Part shown: in pieces, positions 41,424-51,678 of the stretch
Layout of the letters: each line of letters opens with the position of its first letter
How positions within the stretch are numbered: the stretch's first letter is position 1
Origin: Paracidovorax avenae
GTDB lineage: Bacteria > Pseudomonadota > Gammaproteobacteria > Burkholderiales > Burkholderiaceae_C
DNA: 64,000 nt
Direction of reading: 5' to 3'
NCBI RefSeq assembly: GCF_040892545.1
Contig: NZ_CP156079.1
Coordinates: 2,515,501 to 2,579,500, forward strand
Notes under the pieces: generated by a model
Database searches by the model: none
Seen by the model: the letters and a program-made list of their open reading frames with translations, nothing else
What the model was told of the DNA's origin: nothing
Translations under genes and position numbers: made by a program

Positions 41424-41801
41424 ATGCCAAGTAAAATTAGCCTTCAAATTAAGCACGAATCTTGTGATCTTGAAAAGCTCGCATCTGATATTAAACTGCC
41501 GGTAGCGAGGATCTGGGCTGCTGGTGCTGAACGGAAAACTGTTCAGGGAGCTCTGCTGGGCGGTAGTTATGAGGATTCTTATCTTTCATTGAAAATTGAA
41601 TGTCCGGACAAAAGCATTGGCGGGGCAATAAGCCTGTTGAAAAATAATCTGATAGCCATGCCGGAAGATTCGGCAATTTTTTTTGCAAAACCGGACCTGA
41701 AGAAAACTCTCTACTGCACGTTGATTTCGGGAGGGGAGAAAATAGGGCTGGATATGTTGCGAATTCTCGTTGATTTCAATATAAATCTAGAGATTGATTA
41801 A
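41424..41801 (+). CDS. Putative Rhs immunity protein (DUF4279-like)
   Basis: A 125-residue soluble protein starting five bases after the Rhs stop, with the same low GC as the Rhs tip. The pattern (an N-terminal 'SLQIKHESCDLEKLASDI' strand-helix, a central 'YLSLKIECPDKS', and the ending 'LRILVDFNINLEID') resembles DUF4279 proteins, several of which act as toxin immunity proteins. Position directly after a polymorphic-toxin tip is the main argument; similarity to DUF4279 is by eye. Expected to act in the cytosol by binding the tip. Confidence 0.75.
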   Translation: MPSKISLQIKHESCDLEKLASDIKLPVARIWAAGAERKTVQGALLGGSYEDSYLSLKIECPDKSIGGAISLLKNNLIAMPEDSAIFFAKPDLKKTLYCTLISGGEKIGLDMLRILVDFNINLEID

Positions 41802-41920
41802 GCTGCATACGTGGTTGATGCCTGTGTCGAGTTTCTCTACGTTCGCAGGTAGCGATCGCGGACGTCGATATCCGCTGACCGACCACGGTCGTCCACCGTG
41901 CGCCTTCAGTCGCGTATGAA

Positions 41921-42020
41921 TAGGCGTACTGTGGATTGCATGGCTGGATTGTCGCTGCTGGCCGACGCACGCCTGCGGGGAATGGATTGGTCCGAAGTGA
42001 TCTGACTGCCCACGGAAGCG
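41921..42020 (+). pseudogene. Decayed Rhs core fragment
   Basis: The 350 bp between the immunity gene and the aminotransferase hold no intact gene. Bases 41982-42014 match the Rhs core at 40639-40671: both read Met-Asp, two residues, Glu-Val-Ile, then Leu-Pro-Thr, but a Trp codon (TGG) has become a stop (TGA, 42003-42005) and frames upstream are broken. A Thr-Pro-Ala-Gly remnant precedes it, as in intact cores. This is a remnant of a second, displaced Rhs end. The remainder (41802-41920) shows nothing I can name. Confidence 0.6.
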
Positions 42021-42058
42021 GCGCCAGCCACCTGCGAGCACCGATGTCCCTGTCACAT

Positions 42059-42088
42059 GGCGCAGGCATAACCATGCCTGCGCGCTGC
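42059..42088. repeat. Hairpin downstream of the Rhs remnant
   Basis: GCGCAGGCAT and ATGCCTGCGC form a perfect ten-base stem with a four-base loop. There is no T-run on either side, so it is only a candidate boundary or terminator-like structure. Confidence 0.35.
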
Positions 42089-42151
42089 CCGACCGATGAG
42101 TTTCACTGACTGGCCCAGTGCGCGATATGTCCTTTGTTCCATTCGCCCGCC

Positions 42152-43519
42152 ATGCCTGAGCCATCGCACCATCCCCATCGCCGCCACTTCCTGGGCGCCG
42201 CCGTCGCTGCGCCGCTGCTGACCTGGGGCGCCGCCACTCCCGCCGCCCCAGCCCAGGCTGCCCCGCAGGCTTCCTCCTCTTTCGACTGCCTCGCTGCAGG
42301 CCGGGCGGCCGACTGGCCCGAACTCCCCACGCCCCGCGGCCCGGTGGCCACGGATACCGCGTACTGGGACGCCGTGCGAAGCCTCTACGACATCGACACC
42401 CGCCTGTCCAACCTGGAGAACGGCTATTGGGGCGCGATGGCGCGGCCGGTGCTGGAGGAGTATTTGCGGTGTACGGTGCGGGTGAACCGCGAGAACACCG
42501 ATTACGCGCGCAACCGCATGGGGCCCGACTGGCGGGCGGCGCGCGAGGCGGTGGCCGCGGCGGCGGGGTTCGACGTGGCCGAGGTGGCGCTCACGCGCGG
42601 CGCGACCGAGGCGCTGCAGCTGCTCATCGGCAACTACCTGCGGCTGTCGCCCGGCGACACGGTGCTCTATGCGGACCTGGATTACGACTCCGCGCAGTAC
42701 GCCATGGATGCGCTGGCGCGGCGGCGGGGCGTGCAGGTGGTACGCATCGATCTGCCGGAGCCGGCCACGCGGCAGGGCGTGATCGAAGCGTATGCCCGCG
42801 CGCTGGAGGCGTATCCGCGGTTGCGGCTGTTGCTGCTCACGCATGTCAGCCACCGCACGGGGCTGGTGCTGCCGGTGCGCGAGATCGCCGCCATGGCGCG
42901 CCAGCGCGGGGTGGATGTGGTGCTGGATGCGGCGCATTCCTGGGGACAGGTGGCGTTCGAGCCGCGCGAGCTGGGCATCGATTTCATCGCCTTCAACCTC
43001 CACAAGTGGATCGGCGCGCCGCTGGGGCTGGGTTGTCTCTACATCCGCAGGGAGCGCCTTGCGGATATCGACACCCAGCTGGCCGATCGCGACCACCCGC
43101 AGGACGACATCCGCTCGCGGGTGCATACCGGCACCTTGAATTTCGCGGCCACGCTGGCGCTGCCCGCGGCGCTGCGCCTGCACCGCCAGATCGGCATACC
43201 GGCCAAGGCCGCGCGGTTGCGCCACCTGCGCGACCTGTGGGTGGCGCAAGCGCGCAAGCTGCCGGGAGTGCAGATCCTGACGCCCGACGAGCCGGGCATG
43301 AGCGGCGGTATTACCGCCCTGCGGATGCCGGGCATGGCCACGGCGGCCCAGGCGAATGCCTTCGCGGCCCTGTTGCGCGACCGGTACGGCGTGCTGACGG
43401 TGGTGCGCACGGGCCTGGCGCAGGGCCCGTGCGTGCGGGTGGCGCCTGCCCTCTACACCCGCGAATCGGACATGGAGCGGCTGGCGGCGGCGCTGCGGGC
43501 CGAAGCCCGGCCCGCGTAA
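42152..43519 (+). CDS. Class V aminotransferase with Tat signal
   Basis: A 455-residue PLP enzyme of the isopenicillin-N-epimerase/cysteine-desulfurase-like group. The N-terminus 'HHPHRRHFLGAAVAAPLLTW' is a twin-arginine signal, followed by an Ala/Pro linker. Fold-type I features are 'ALTRGATEALQLLIGNY', 'DVVLDAAHSWGQV' and the PLP lysine near residue 285 in 'FNLHKWIGAPLG'. An export signal on a PLP enzyme fits Tat, which moves folded, cofactor-loaded proteins. The substrate is unknown. ATG 42152 is preferred to a TTG six codons upstream. It stands alone next to the Rhs island. Confidence 0.88.
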   Translation: MPEPSHHPHRRHFLGAAVAAPLLTWGAATPAAPAQAAPQASSSFDCLAAGRAADWPELPTPRGPVATDTAYWDAVRSLYDIDTRLSNLENGYWGAMARPVLEEYLRCTVRVNRENTDYARNRMGPDWRAAREAVAAAAGFDVAEVALTRGATEALQLLIGNYLRLSPGDTVLYADLDYDSAQYAMDALARRRGVQVVRIDLPEPATRQGVIEAYARALEAYPRLRLLLLTHVSHRTGLVLPVREIAAMARQRGVDVVLDAAHSWGQVAFEPRELGIDFIAFNLHKWIGAPLGLGCLYIRRERLADIDTQLADRDHPQDDIRSRVHTGTLNFAATLALPAALRLHRQIGIPAKAARLRHLRDLWVAQARKLPGVQILTPDEPGMSGGITALRMPGMATAAQANAFAALLRDRYGVLTVVRTGLAQGPCVRVAPALYTRESDMERLAAALRAEARPA

Positions 43520-43543
43520 CAAAGCCACCGTTGGCGCGTCAAC

Positions 43544-44818
<1,275 letters not shown>

Positions 44819-44892
44819 CGCGGTGTCTCCGGTTGAAATCGGGCCGCGCGGGTGCGCGGAAAAGGTGGACAGCGGGGCGTGCCTGCCGGCGC

Positions 44893-45978
44893 CTACATGC
44901 GCTGCGCGAATCCCCAGGCCATCTCGGCCAGGGGCCGGGCGCCTTCGCCCGAGGCGCGCGCCTGCGCGCTGGACGCGGTGCCGTCCTCCACGCGCTTGGC
45001 GATGCCCTGCAGGATGGAGGCGAGGCGGAACAGGTTGTAGGCGAGGTAGAAGTTCCAGTCCGCGCGCAGCGCTTCGGGCGTACCGAAGCCGGTGCGCTCG
45101 CAGTAGCGGCGGATGTATTCGTCTTCGGTGGGGATGCCCAGGGCGGCGTGGTCCAGGCCGCCGATGCCGCGGAACATGCCGGGCGGGATGTGCCAGGCCA
45201 TGCAGTGGTAGCTGAAATCCGCGAGCGGATGCCCGAGGGTGGAGAGCTCCCAGTCGAGCACCGCGATCACGCGCGGCTCGGTGGGGTGGAACATCAGGTT
45301 GTCGAGCCGGAAGTCGCCGTGCACGATGGAGACGCGGCTTTCGTCGCGCGCGCTCGCGGGCATGTGGGCGGGCAGCCATTCCATGAGCCGGTCCATGGCC
45401 TCGATGGGCTGCGTGATGGACGCCACGTACTGCTTGCTCCAGCGGCCGATCTGGCGCTCGAAGTAGTTGCCCGGCTTGCCGTAGCCCGCGAGGCCGCGCT
45501 CGGCGAAGGGCACGGTGTGCAGTGCCGCGATCACGCGGTTCATCTCGTCGTAGATGGCCCCGCGCCCGGCAGGGTCCATGTCCGGCAGGGCCTGGTCCCA
45601 CATCACGCGGCCCTGCAGGAACTCCATGATGTAGAAGGCGCGCCCGATCACGGATTCGTCCTCGCACAGCGCGTACATGCGCGGCACCGGCACGCCGGTG
45701 CCGGCCAGCCCGCCCATCACCTGGAACTCGCGCTCTACGGCATGGGCCGAGGGCAGAAGCTTGGCCACCGGGCCGGGCTTGGCGCGCATCACATAGCTGC
45801 GCGCCGGCGTGTTCAGCTTGAAGGTGGGGTTGGACTGCCCGCCCTTGAACATCTCCACCGCCAGCGGGCCCTCGAAGCCTTCCACATGCTCCGCCATCCA
45901 GGCCGAGAGGGCATCCGTGTCGAATGCATGCTGCTCGGAAACGGGGCGGGTGCCGGTGAAGTGTTCGTAAGAGGGCAT
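44893..45978 (-). CDS. APH-like phosphotransferase of an acyl-CoA dehydrogenase operon
   Basis: A 361-residue kinase-fold protein. Visible motifs are the N-lobe '[12 protein letters not shown]' and 'YVMRAKP' (ATP lysine), the catalytic '[12 protein letters not shown]' (Asp and Asn) and '[16 protein letters not shown]' (metal Asp). It belongs to the subgroup found with acyl-CoA dehydrogenases, homologous to the kinase domain of ACAD10/ACAD11, where 4-hydroxy acids are phosphorylated before elimination. A role in hydroxyacid catabolism is therefore likely here. Not an antibiotic-resistance gene on this evidence. Confidence 0.9.
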   Translation of the reverse strand: MPSYEHFTGTRPVSEQHAFDTDALSAWMAEHVEGFEGPLAVEMFKGGQSNPTFKLNTPARSYVMRAKPGPVAKLLPSAHAVEREFQVMGGLAGTGVPVPRMYALCEDESVIGRAFYIMEFLQGRVMWDQALPDMDPAGRGAIYDEMNRVIAALHTVPFAERGLAGYGKPGNYFERQIGRWSKQYVASITQPIEAMDRLMEWLPAHMPASARDESRVSIVHGDFRLDNLMFHPTEPRVIAVLDWELSTLGHPLADFSYHCMAWHIPPGMFRGIGGLDHAALGIPTEDEYIRRYCERTGFGTPEALRADWNFYLAYNLFRLASILQGIAKRVEDGTASSAQARASGEGARPLAEMAWGFAQRM

Positions 45979-46027
45979 GGGCGGTGGTTCCGTGGCAGGT
46001 GGTGCGTGGTTGGCAGGGAGGTCGGCG

Positions 46028-46747
46028 TCAGTGGTCGGCTTCGGCGATGCGCATCAGGGTGTCACGGTCGCGCACGACGAGGCCGCCCGGCTCGATGCGG
46101 ATGGCGTCCTCGCGCTCCATGGCCTTCAGTTCCTGGTTCACGCGCTGGCGCGAAGCGCCCAGCAGCTGCGCCAGTTCTTCCTGCGCCAGCTGCAGGCCGA
46201 TGCGGATCTCGTCGCCCTGCGACAGGCTGGGGATGCCGTAGCTGCGCACGAGGTGCAGCAGCTGCTTGGCCAGGCGCGCGCGCAGTGGCAGGGTGTTGAG
46301 GTCTTCCACCAGGCCGTAGAGCTGGCGGATGCGCCGCGCATGCAGGCGCAGCATCGCTTCGTAGAACTCCACGTGCGTGGCCAGGATCTTGCGGAAATCC
46401 GCCTTGGCCACGCAGAGGATGGTGGTGTCTCCGTGCGCGTAGGCATCGTGCGTGCGCCGGTCCCCGTCGAAGATCGACACGTCGCCGAACCAGATGCCCG
46501 GCTCGACATATGTCAGCGTGATCTGCTTGCCGGAGATCGACGTGGAGCTCACGCGCACGGCACCCTTCGCGCAGGCGATCCACTCCTCGGGCGGATCGCC
46601 GCGGGCGGCGATCAGGCCGCCATCCTTGAAGCGTTTGACGTAGGCGCATCGGAGTATGTCGTGCCGCAGCGAAGGGGAAAGGGAGGAAAACCAGCGACCG
46701 GTATTGATCGCCTCTCGTTCTTCGATGGTAAGAATGGGGTCGTCCAT
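46028..46747 (-). CDS. Crp/Fnr-family transcriptional regulator
   Basis: A 239-residue regulator. Residues about 15-130 are a cyclic-nucleotide-binding fold with 'GIWFGDVSIFDGDRRTHDAYA', where the usual FGE is FGD but an arginine remains. The C-terminal winged helix is 'LAQEELAQLLGASRQRVNQELKAME' (about 187-211). No iron-sulfur cysteines typical of Fnr are present, so it is closer to Crp. I chose the ATG at 46745-46747. It sits inside an acyl-CoA catabolic gene group and may control it. A cAMP-making cyclase is encoded at 32937. Confidence 0.9.
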   Translation of the reverse strand: MDDPILTIEEREAINTGRWFSSLSPSLRHDILRCAYVKRFKDGGLIAARGDPPEEWIACAKGAVRVSSTSISGKQITLTYVEPGIWFGDVSIFDGDRRTHDAYAHGDTTILCVAKADFRKILATHVEFYEAMLRLHARRIRQLYGLVEDLNTLPLRARLAKQLLHLVRSYGIPSLSQGDEIRIGLQLAQEELAQLLGASRQRVNQELKAMEREDAIRIEPGGLVVRDRDTLMRIAEADH

Positions 46748-46912
46748 GGTCTGTCTTTTGCGTGACTGGAAGCGGGAGCATTGTCGCCCGCGGGACCGGG
46801 CCGCCCGGCGGCCGCGGGCCCGGGGATGTCGCGCGCGTGTCTGTGCGTGCCCGCGCCGTGCGGCGCGGGACAGCGGCGACAGCCACGGCAATGGGGCCGG
46901 GCCGGGGCGCGC

Positions 46913-47692
46913 TCAGCGGTAGCGCGGCGTGCGCTTGTCCAGGAAGGCGGCGATGCCTTCGCCGGCGTTCGGGTGCTGCAGGTTGCGCACGAACTGGTCG
47001 CGCTCTTTCTCGAGCTGCCGGGCGAGCGTGTGCATGGGCGCCTCCGAGAGCAGTTCCTTGGTGCCGGCGATGGCGTTGGGCGCGCGGGCGTTGAGCGTCT
47101 CGGCCAGGGCGAGCGCGCAGGCCAGCGCCTCCTGGGGGCGCGCCAGCCGGTTGACCACGCCCAGCGCATGCAGGCGTTCCGCGCCGATGCGCTCGCCGCA
47201 CAGCAGCAGTTCGGCGGCGAGCTGGCGCGGCAGCGCCTGCGCGAGGCTCCAGCTCGCCCCGCCATCCGGCGACAGGCCGATGCCCGCGTAGGCCATCACG
47301 AAGACGGCGTCGCGCGCGGCCACCACCATGTCGCAGGCCAGCGCCAGCGAGAATCCGGCACCCGCGGCGGCGCCCTCCACCGCGGCGATGACCGGCTTGG
47401 GATAGGTGCGGATGGCCTCGATCCAGTGGTGCAGCCCTTCCACGGCACGCCCCTGCGCCTCGGCGCCCTGCTGCCGGAGCGCCTGCAGGCCTTTCAGGTC
47501 GCCCCCTGCGCAGAAGTGCCCTCCGGCGCCGGTGATGACGACCGAGCGCACTTCGGCCGTGCGCTCGGCGCCGTTGAGCGCTTCCACGCCGGCCGCGTAG
47601 ATGGCGTGATCGAGCGCATTGCGCATCTCCGGGTTGTGGATGGTCAGCACGAGGGTCTGGCCGTGGCTGGTGCTCTCGAGTCTTGCGGGCAT
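46913..47692 (-). CDS. Enoyl-CoA hydratase/isomerase
   Basis: A 259-residue crotonase-fold enzyme. 'HFCAGGDLKGLQALR' is the oxyanion-hole motif and 'AVEGAAAGAGFSLALACDMV' the second one. At the positions where hydratases carry two Glu, 'YAGIGLSPDGGASWSL' has Asp in place of the second Glu, so the exact reaction (hydration or isomerisation) is open. It lies between the Crp-like gene and the 3-hydroxyacyl-CoA dehydrogenase gene in a co-directional group. Confidence 0.9.
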   Translation of the reverse strand: MPARLESTSHGQTLVLTIHNPEMRNALDHAIYAAGVEALNGAERTAEVRSVVITGAGGHFCAGGDLKGLQALRQQGAEAQGRAVEGLHHWIEAIRTYPKPVIAAVEGAAAGAGFSLALACDMVVAARDAVFVMAYAGIGLSPDGGASWSLAQALPRQLAAELLLCGERIGAERLHALGVVNRLARPQEALACALALAETLNARAPNAIAGTKELLSEAPMHTLARQLEKERDQFVRNLQHPNAGEGIAAFLDKRTPRYR

Positions 47693-47747
47693 GGGGCGGA
47701 TTCCGGGCTGCGGGCTGCGGGCGGTGGAGGGAAGGGCGGGGCGGCCG

Positions 47748-49268
47748 TCAGGCCTCTTCGTGGAGCAGGCTCAGCCCGATCGCGCCGCGGCGGCGCAGCC
47801 AGGGGCTGGGACGGTAGCGCGGGTCGCCATACACCGTCTGCAGGTTGAACAGCACTTCCAGCATGTTCGCCGGCCCCCAGCGGTTGCCCATGGCCAGCGG
47901 GCCCAGGGGATAGCCCAGGCCCAGCGTGACGGCCGATTCCAGGTCGGCGGGGCTGCAGATGCCCTGCTGGCAGATGTCGCTGGCGATGTTCACGATCGTC
48001 GCCACCACGCGCTGCGTCACGAAACCGCCGCTGTCGCGGATCACGCTCACGGCCTTGCCGTCGCGCGCGAAGAGGGCGTGCGCGGCGTCGCGGATGTCGA
48101 TGCGCGTGGCCGGGTTGGTGGCCAGCACGCGGCGGCGGGTGGCGGCGTCCTCCACCAGCATGTCGATGCCGATGGTGCGCGCCGGGTCCAGCCGTTCGAC
48201 CACGGCCACGGTGGTGACGTCGAAGCCCAGCGGTGCCACGAGGGAGATCGCCTGCGGCGACGGGGAGGTGCCGGTCTCGATCCGGGCGCCCAGGTCCTTG
48301 AGCAGCTGGAACACCTCGGCCCGCCGCGCGGCGCGCGACGACACCCACACGGGCGGGATCTCCGCGACCGTGGGCGCGGGCGGCTCGGCCGGCACCTGCG
48401 CCTGCCCGTCCACGTAGCGGTAGAAGCCTTCGCCGGTCTTGCGGCCGAGCAGGCCGGCGGCGAGCCGCTGGGCTGCGAGGGCGCTGGGGCGATACCGGGG
48501 CTCCTCGTAATACTGTCGATAAACGGATTCCATGACCGGCTGCGAGACATCGAGCGCGGTGAGGTCCATCAGCTCGAACGGGCCCAGGCGGAACCCGACC
48601 TGGTCGCGCAGGATGCGGTCCACCGTGGCGAAGTCGGCCACGCCCTCGCTGACGATGCGCAGCGCTTCCGTGCCGAATCCGCGCCCGGCGTGGTTGACGA
48701 TGAATCCGGGCGTGTCCTGCGCGCGTACCGGCGTGTGGCCCATGGCACGGGCGAGAACGGAGAGCCGGTCGCACACCGCCGGGTCGGTCTTCAGGCCGGC
48801 GATGACTTCCACCACCTTCATGAGCGGGACGGGATTGAAGAAATGGAAGCCCGCCAGGCGTTCCGGATGCTTCAGCGCCGCACCGATGGCCGTCACGGAC
48901 AGCGAGGAAGTGTTGGTCGCAAGCACCGCCGCCTGCGGGACGATGCGTTCGAGTTCGCTAAAAAGCGCCTGTTTGGCGTCCAGGCGCTCCACGATCGCTT
49001 CTATGATGAGGTGGCACCCGGCGAGGTCCTGCAGTGCAGCGGCCGGAGCGAGCCGGCCGGCCAGCGCCGTGGCCTCGTCGCCCGAGATGCGGCCTTTGGC
49101 GGCAAGGCGTTCCCACTGCTGCTGAATGTTGCGTTGCGCGGTGTCGGCCGCGCCCGGCCGGTTGTCGAGCAGCAGCACCTGGCTGCCGGCCTGCGCCGCC
49201 ATCTGGGCGATGCCCTGGCCCATGGCGCCCGTGCCTATGATGCCTACGATAGGGAAGGGGTTGGTCAT
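47748..49268 (-). CDS. 3-hydroxyacyl-CoA dehydrogenase
   Basis: A 506-residue NAD-dependent enzyme. The Rossmann motif 'VGIIGTGAMGQGIAQMAAQ' starts at residue 8; 'ATNTSSLSVTAI' and 'GFHFFNPVPLMKVVEVI' hold the catalytic Ser/His. A second C-terminal 3HCDH domain follows, as in the PaaH/PaaC group of about 500 residues. Oxidises 3-hydroxyacyl-CoA to 3-ketoacyl-CoA. It begins the leftward acyl-CoA gene group and is divergent from the fimV-like gene by 37 bp. Confidence 0.93.
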   Translation of the reverse strand: MTNPFPIVGIIGTGAMGQGIAQMAAQAGSQVLLLDNRPGAADTAQRNIQQQWERLAAKGRISGDEATALAGRLAPAAALQDLAGCHLIIEAIVERLDAKQALFSELERIVPQAAVLATNTSSLSVTAIGAALKHPERLAGFHFFNPVPLMKVVEVIAGLKTDPAVCDRLSVLARAMGHTPVRAQDTPGFIVNHAGRGFGTEALRIVSEGVADFATVDRILRDQVGFRLGPFELMDLTALDVSQPVMESVYRQYYEEPRYRPSALAAQRLAAGLLGRKTGEGFYRYVDGQAQVPAEPPAPTVAEIPPVWVSSRAARRAEVFQLLKDLGARIETGTSPSPQAISLVAPLGFDVTTVAVVERLDPARTIGIDMLVEDAATRRRVLATNPATRIDIRDAAHALFARDGKAVSVIRDSGGFVTQRVVATIVNIASDICQQGICSPADLESAVTLGLGYPLGPLAMGNRWGPANMLEVLFNLQTVYGDPRYRPSPWLRRRGAIGLSLLHEEA

Positions 49269-49305
49269 GGAGCGCGATTATGGCGGTGAGGGAGCAGGCG
49301 GCTTT

Positions 49306-51657
49306 ATGTGCAAGAATGAACCGAATAAGAATGCAACTATTGTGAAGATCAGTAACGCGATACTCGGAGCGAGTCTTTCCGCCCTGGCCACGGGGGCATC
49401 GGCGCTGTCGCTGGGCGCCAGCCACGGCACGGTGGTGCTGGGCGCGCCGGTGGACCTCGTGTTCGACGTGCAACCCGATCCGGGTGGCGATGTCGAGTCT
49501 TCCTGCGTGCGGGTGCGCCTGATGTCCGGAGATACGGCCGTGCCGGACTCCAAGGTGCAGGTCACCCCGGTTCCTGCCGCCGGCGGGCGCAACCCGGCCG
49601 TGCGCGTGCGTGCATACATCACGGCGGACGAGCCGGTCGTCACCGCGACGGTTTCCGCCGGTTGCAGCGGCGGCGTGACCCGCCGCTACACCTTTCTCGC
49701 GCAACTGCCCGAAGCGGTGGCTGCGGCGTCACCGTCCAGCCCGGTGGACATCGGCCGGCTGGCTGGAGCGGGAGCTTCCGCGGCGGGGTCGGCGGCCGGT
49801 GCCGCCGGTGGCGCCGGTGGCGCCCAGGGCATGGGCGGGCGGGGCCCCCGGGCGGCCGCTCCCGGCGCTGCGCCTGCCCCGGCGCCGCGTGCCAGCCGCC
49901 AGGCAGCGGCGGCAGCGCCTTCAGCCGCGTCCCGGCCGCCGAGCCGCGCGCTGAAGCCGGCGCCCACGGCCGCCGCATCGCCCGCGGCAGAGCGTGCCCG
50001 GCTGGTGATGGAGCCCCTGGACGTCTGGCTGGATGGGCCGCTGCCGCTGCGCCAGTCGCCCGAACTGGCCCCTGCCGCGGAGACCACCTCCCCCGAGCAG
50101 CGCGCGCAGGCCGCGGCCCTCTGGAAGGCGCTCAACACCCCCGTGGAAGATGTGCAGCGCGCGGCCGGCCAGGTCGCTCAGCTCGAAGGGGCCGTGGCGA
50201 CCGAGCGCGCGCGCGCCGCATCCGAGCGCGCTGCGGCTGCCGAACTGCGGCAACGCCTGGACAGCGCCGAGTCCGAGCGCTTCCCGGCCGTCCTGGTCTA
50301 TGCGCTGGTGGGCCTGCTGGTGCTGCTGGCCTTGCTGGCCGCCTGGCTGTGGGGCCGCGCCCGCAGGGCGGCGGCCTCCGCCTGGACCGAGGCCGTCGCG
50401 GCCAGCAGCCAGCCCCGGGAGCCCGGCGGCGAGCCGCTGGCGCCGGACGGCTCCGCGCTGGCGACCCGTCCGCAGGCGGATGCGCCCGCAACCCGTCCGA
50501 AGCGGCTGCCCGTGATGCCCAGCCGGGCGTCGGCGTCCGCGGCCAGGGTGCCGCCGGTGCCCGCCGAGCCGCCGGCCCCCGTGCCGGCAGCCGCCCCGGC
50601 CCCGCGCGACAGTTTTCACCTGCCCGCGTTCGCGGACTCTCTTTCCAGCGCGGTGCTGGTCGAGGGGCCGGTGATGACGCGCAATGCGCCGCTGGTTCCC
50701 GAGCCTGCGCCCGCGCCCGGGCCTGCACCGGCCGCGCTGGCGCCTGTCCCCGTCGTGGCACCGGCACCGCTGGCGCCGCCCGTGCCCGCCGCGATGCCCC
50801 GCATGGCAGGGCCGCAGCCCGAGGACCTGTTCGACATCCAGCAGCAGGCGGAATTCTTCGTGTCGGTGGGCGAGCACGACCAGGCCATCGCCGTGCTCCG
50901 GCAGCACATCGCCGCCCACGGCGACACCTCGGCGTTCGCCTACCTGGAGCTGCTGCGGCTCTACCACACCCTCGGCCGTGTGGAAGGCTTCCACCAGCTG
51001 CGCGAGCAGTTCTGCGCGCAGTTCAACGTCTCGGTTCCCGAATTCGGCAATTTCCACCGCAGCGGCAAGACCCTGCAGGGCTTCCCCGATGCCCTGGCGG
51101 CGATCGAGGCCGAATGGTCCTCGCCGGCCGTGCTCGGGGTGATCGAGGGATTCCTGTTCCGGCAGGCCGACGCGCCCCGGGCCACGCAGTTCGACCTGGC
51201 GGCCTTCGACGACCTGCTGCTGCTGCTGGCCATCGCGCAAACCACGCCCGCCAGCGCCCGCGGCCCGGCGCCTCCGCGCCCTCGCACCACGCCGGGCGAG
51301 ATCCCCGCCGACGAAGTGCAGGCCGCCGCCGCGCCGGTCCGTGCCGCCAGCGCCGGGCCCGAGGAAGAACTGCGTTCGTTCGACACGCTTTCGGCCGGCC
51401 TGACCTGGGAATCGCTGCCCGCGCCCTTGCCGCGGGCCCCGTCCACCGCGCCGTCTCCCCTGCACGAGGATCCGGACGCGATGCTCGACATCGACCTGTC
51501 CGATCCGCCCCACCTCACGCTCAGCGACCTGCCGCCGGTGCCCGTGACGCCGCCGCCGGCGCCCGGCCAGTCGGTGGGTTTCGGCATGGACGAAAAGATG
51601 GAATTGCGCCTGGAACTGGACGAGTTCGAGCGCAAGAACCGCACGCCCAAGGGCTGA
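49306..51657 (+). CDS. FimV-like inner-membrane protein
   Basis: A 783-residue protein: a signal peptide ending 'TGASA', the FimV N-terminal region beginning 'LSLGASHGTVVLGAPVDL', a long Ala/Pro/Gly-rich stretch, a short coiled coil (about 285-320), a membrane helix 'VYALVGLLVLLALLAAWLWG', a second Pro/Ala-rich region, and a C-terminal TPR-like part ('IQQQAEFFVSVGEHDQAIA'). No LysM domain is visible, unlike Pseudomonas FimV. FimV-type hub proteins organise the pole and type IV pili. ATG 49306 gives the best signal peptide; 49267 is an alternative. Confidence 0.85.
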   Translation: MCKNEPNKNATIVKISNAILGASLSALATGASALSLGASHGTVVLGAPVDLVFDVQPDPGGDVESSCVRVRLMSGDTAVPDSKVQVTPVPAAGGRNPAVRVRAYITADEPVVTATVSAGCSGGVTRRYTFLAQLPEAVAAASPSSPVDIGRLAGAGASAAGSAAGAAGGAGGAQGMGGRGPRAAAPGAAPAPAPRASRQAAAAAPSAASRPPSRALKPAPTAAASPAAERARLVMEPLDVWLDGPLPLRQSPELAPAAETTSPEQRAQAAALWKALNTPVEDVQRAAGQVAQLEGAVATERARAASERAAAAELRQRLDSAESERFPAVLVYALVGLLVLLALLAAWLWGRARRAAASAWTEAVAASSQPREPGGEPLAPDGSALATRPQADAPATRPKRLPVMPSRASASAARVPPVPAEPPAPVPAAAPAPRDSFHLPAFADSLSSAVLVEGPVMTRNAPLVPEPAPAPGPAPAALAPVPVVAPAPLAPPVPAAMPRMAGPQPEDLFDIQQQAEFFVSVGEHDQAIAVLRQHIAAHGDTSAFAYLELLRLYHTLGRVEGFHQLREQFCAQFNVSVPEFGNFHRSGKTLQGFPDALAAIEAEWSSPAVLGVIEGFLFRQADAPRATQFDLAAFDDLLLLLAIAQTTPASARGPAPPRPRTTPGEIPADEVQAAAAPVRAASAGPEEELRSFDTLSAGLTWESLPAPLPRAPSTAPSPLHEDPDAMLDIDLSDPPHLTLSDLPPVPVTPPPAPGQSVGFGMDEKMELRLELDEFERKNRTPKG

Positions 51658-51678
51658 TGCGGTGCCGGCGGGGGCGGC

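Noticed and set aside
44893..45978. Aminoglycoside resistance gene.
   Set aside because: The kinase motifs and neighbours place it in the acyl-CoA dehydrogenase-linked subgroup, not with resistance enzymes.
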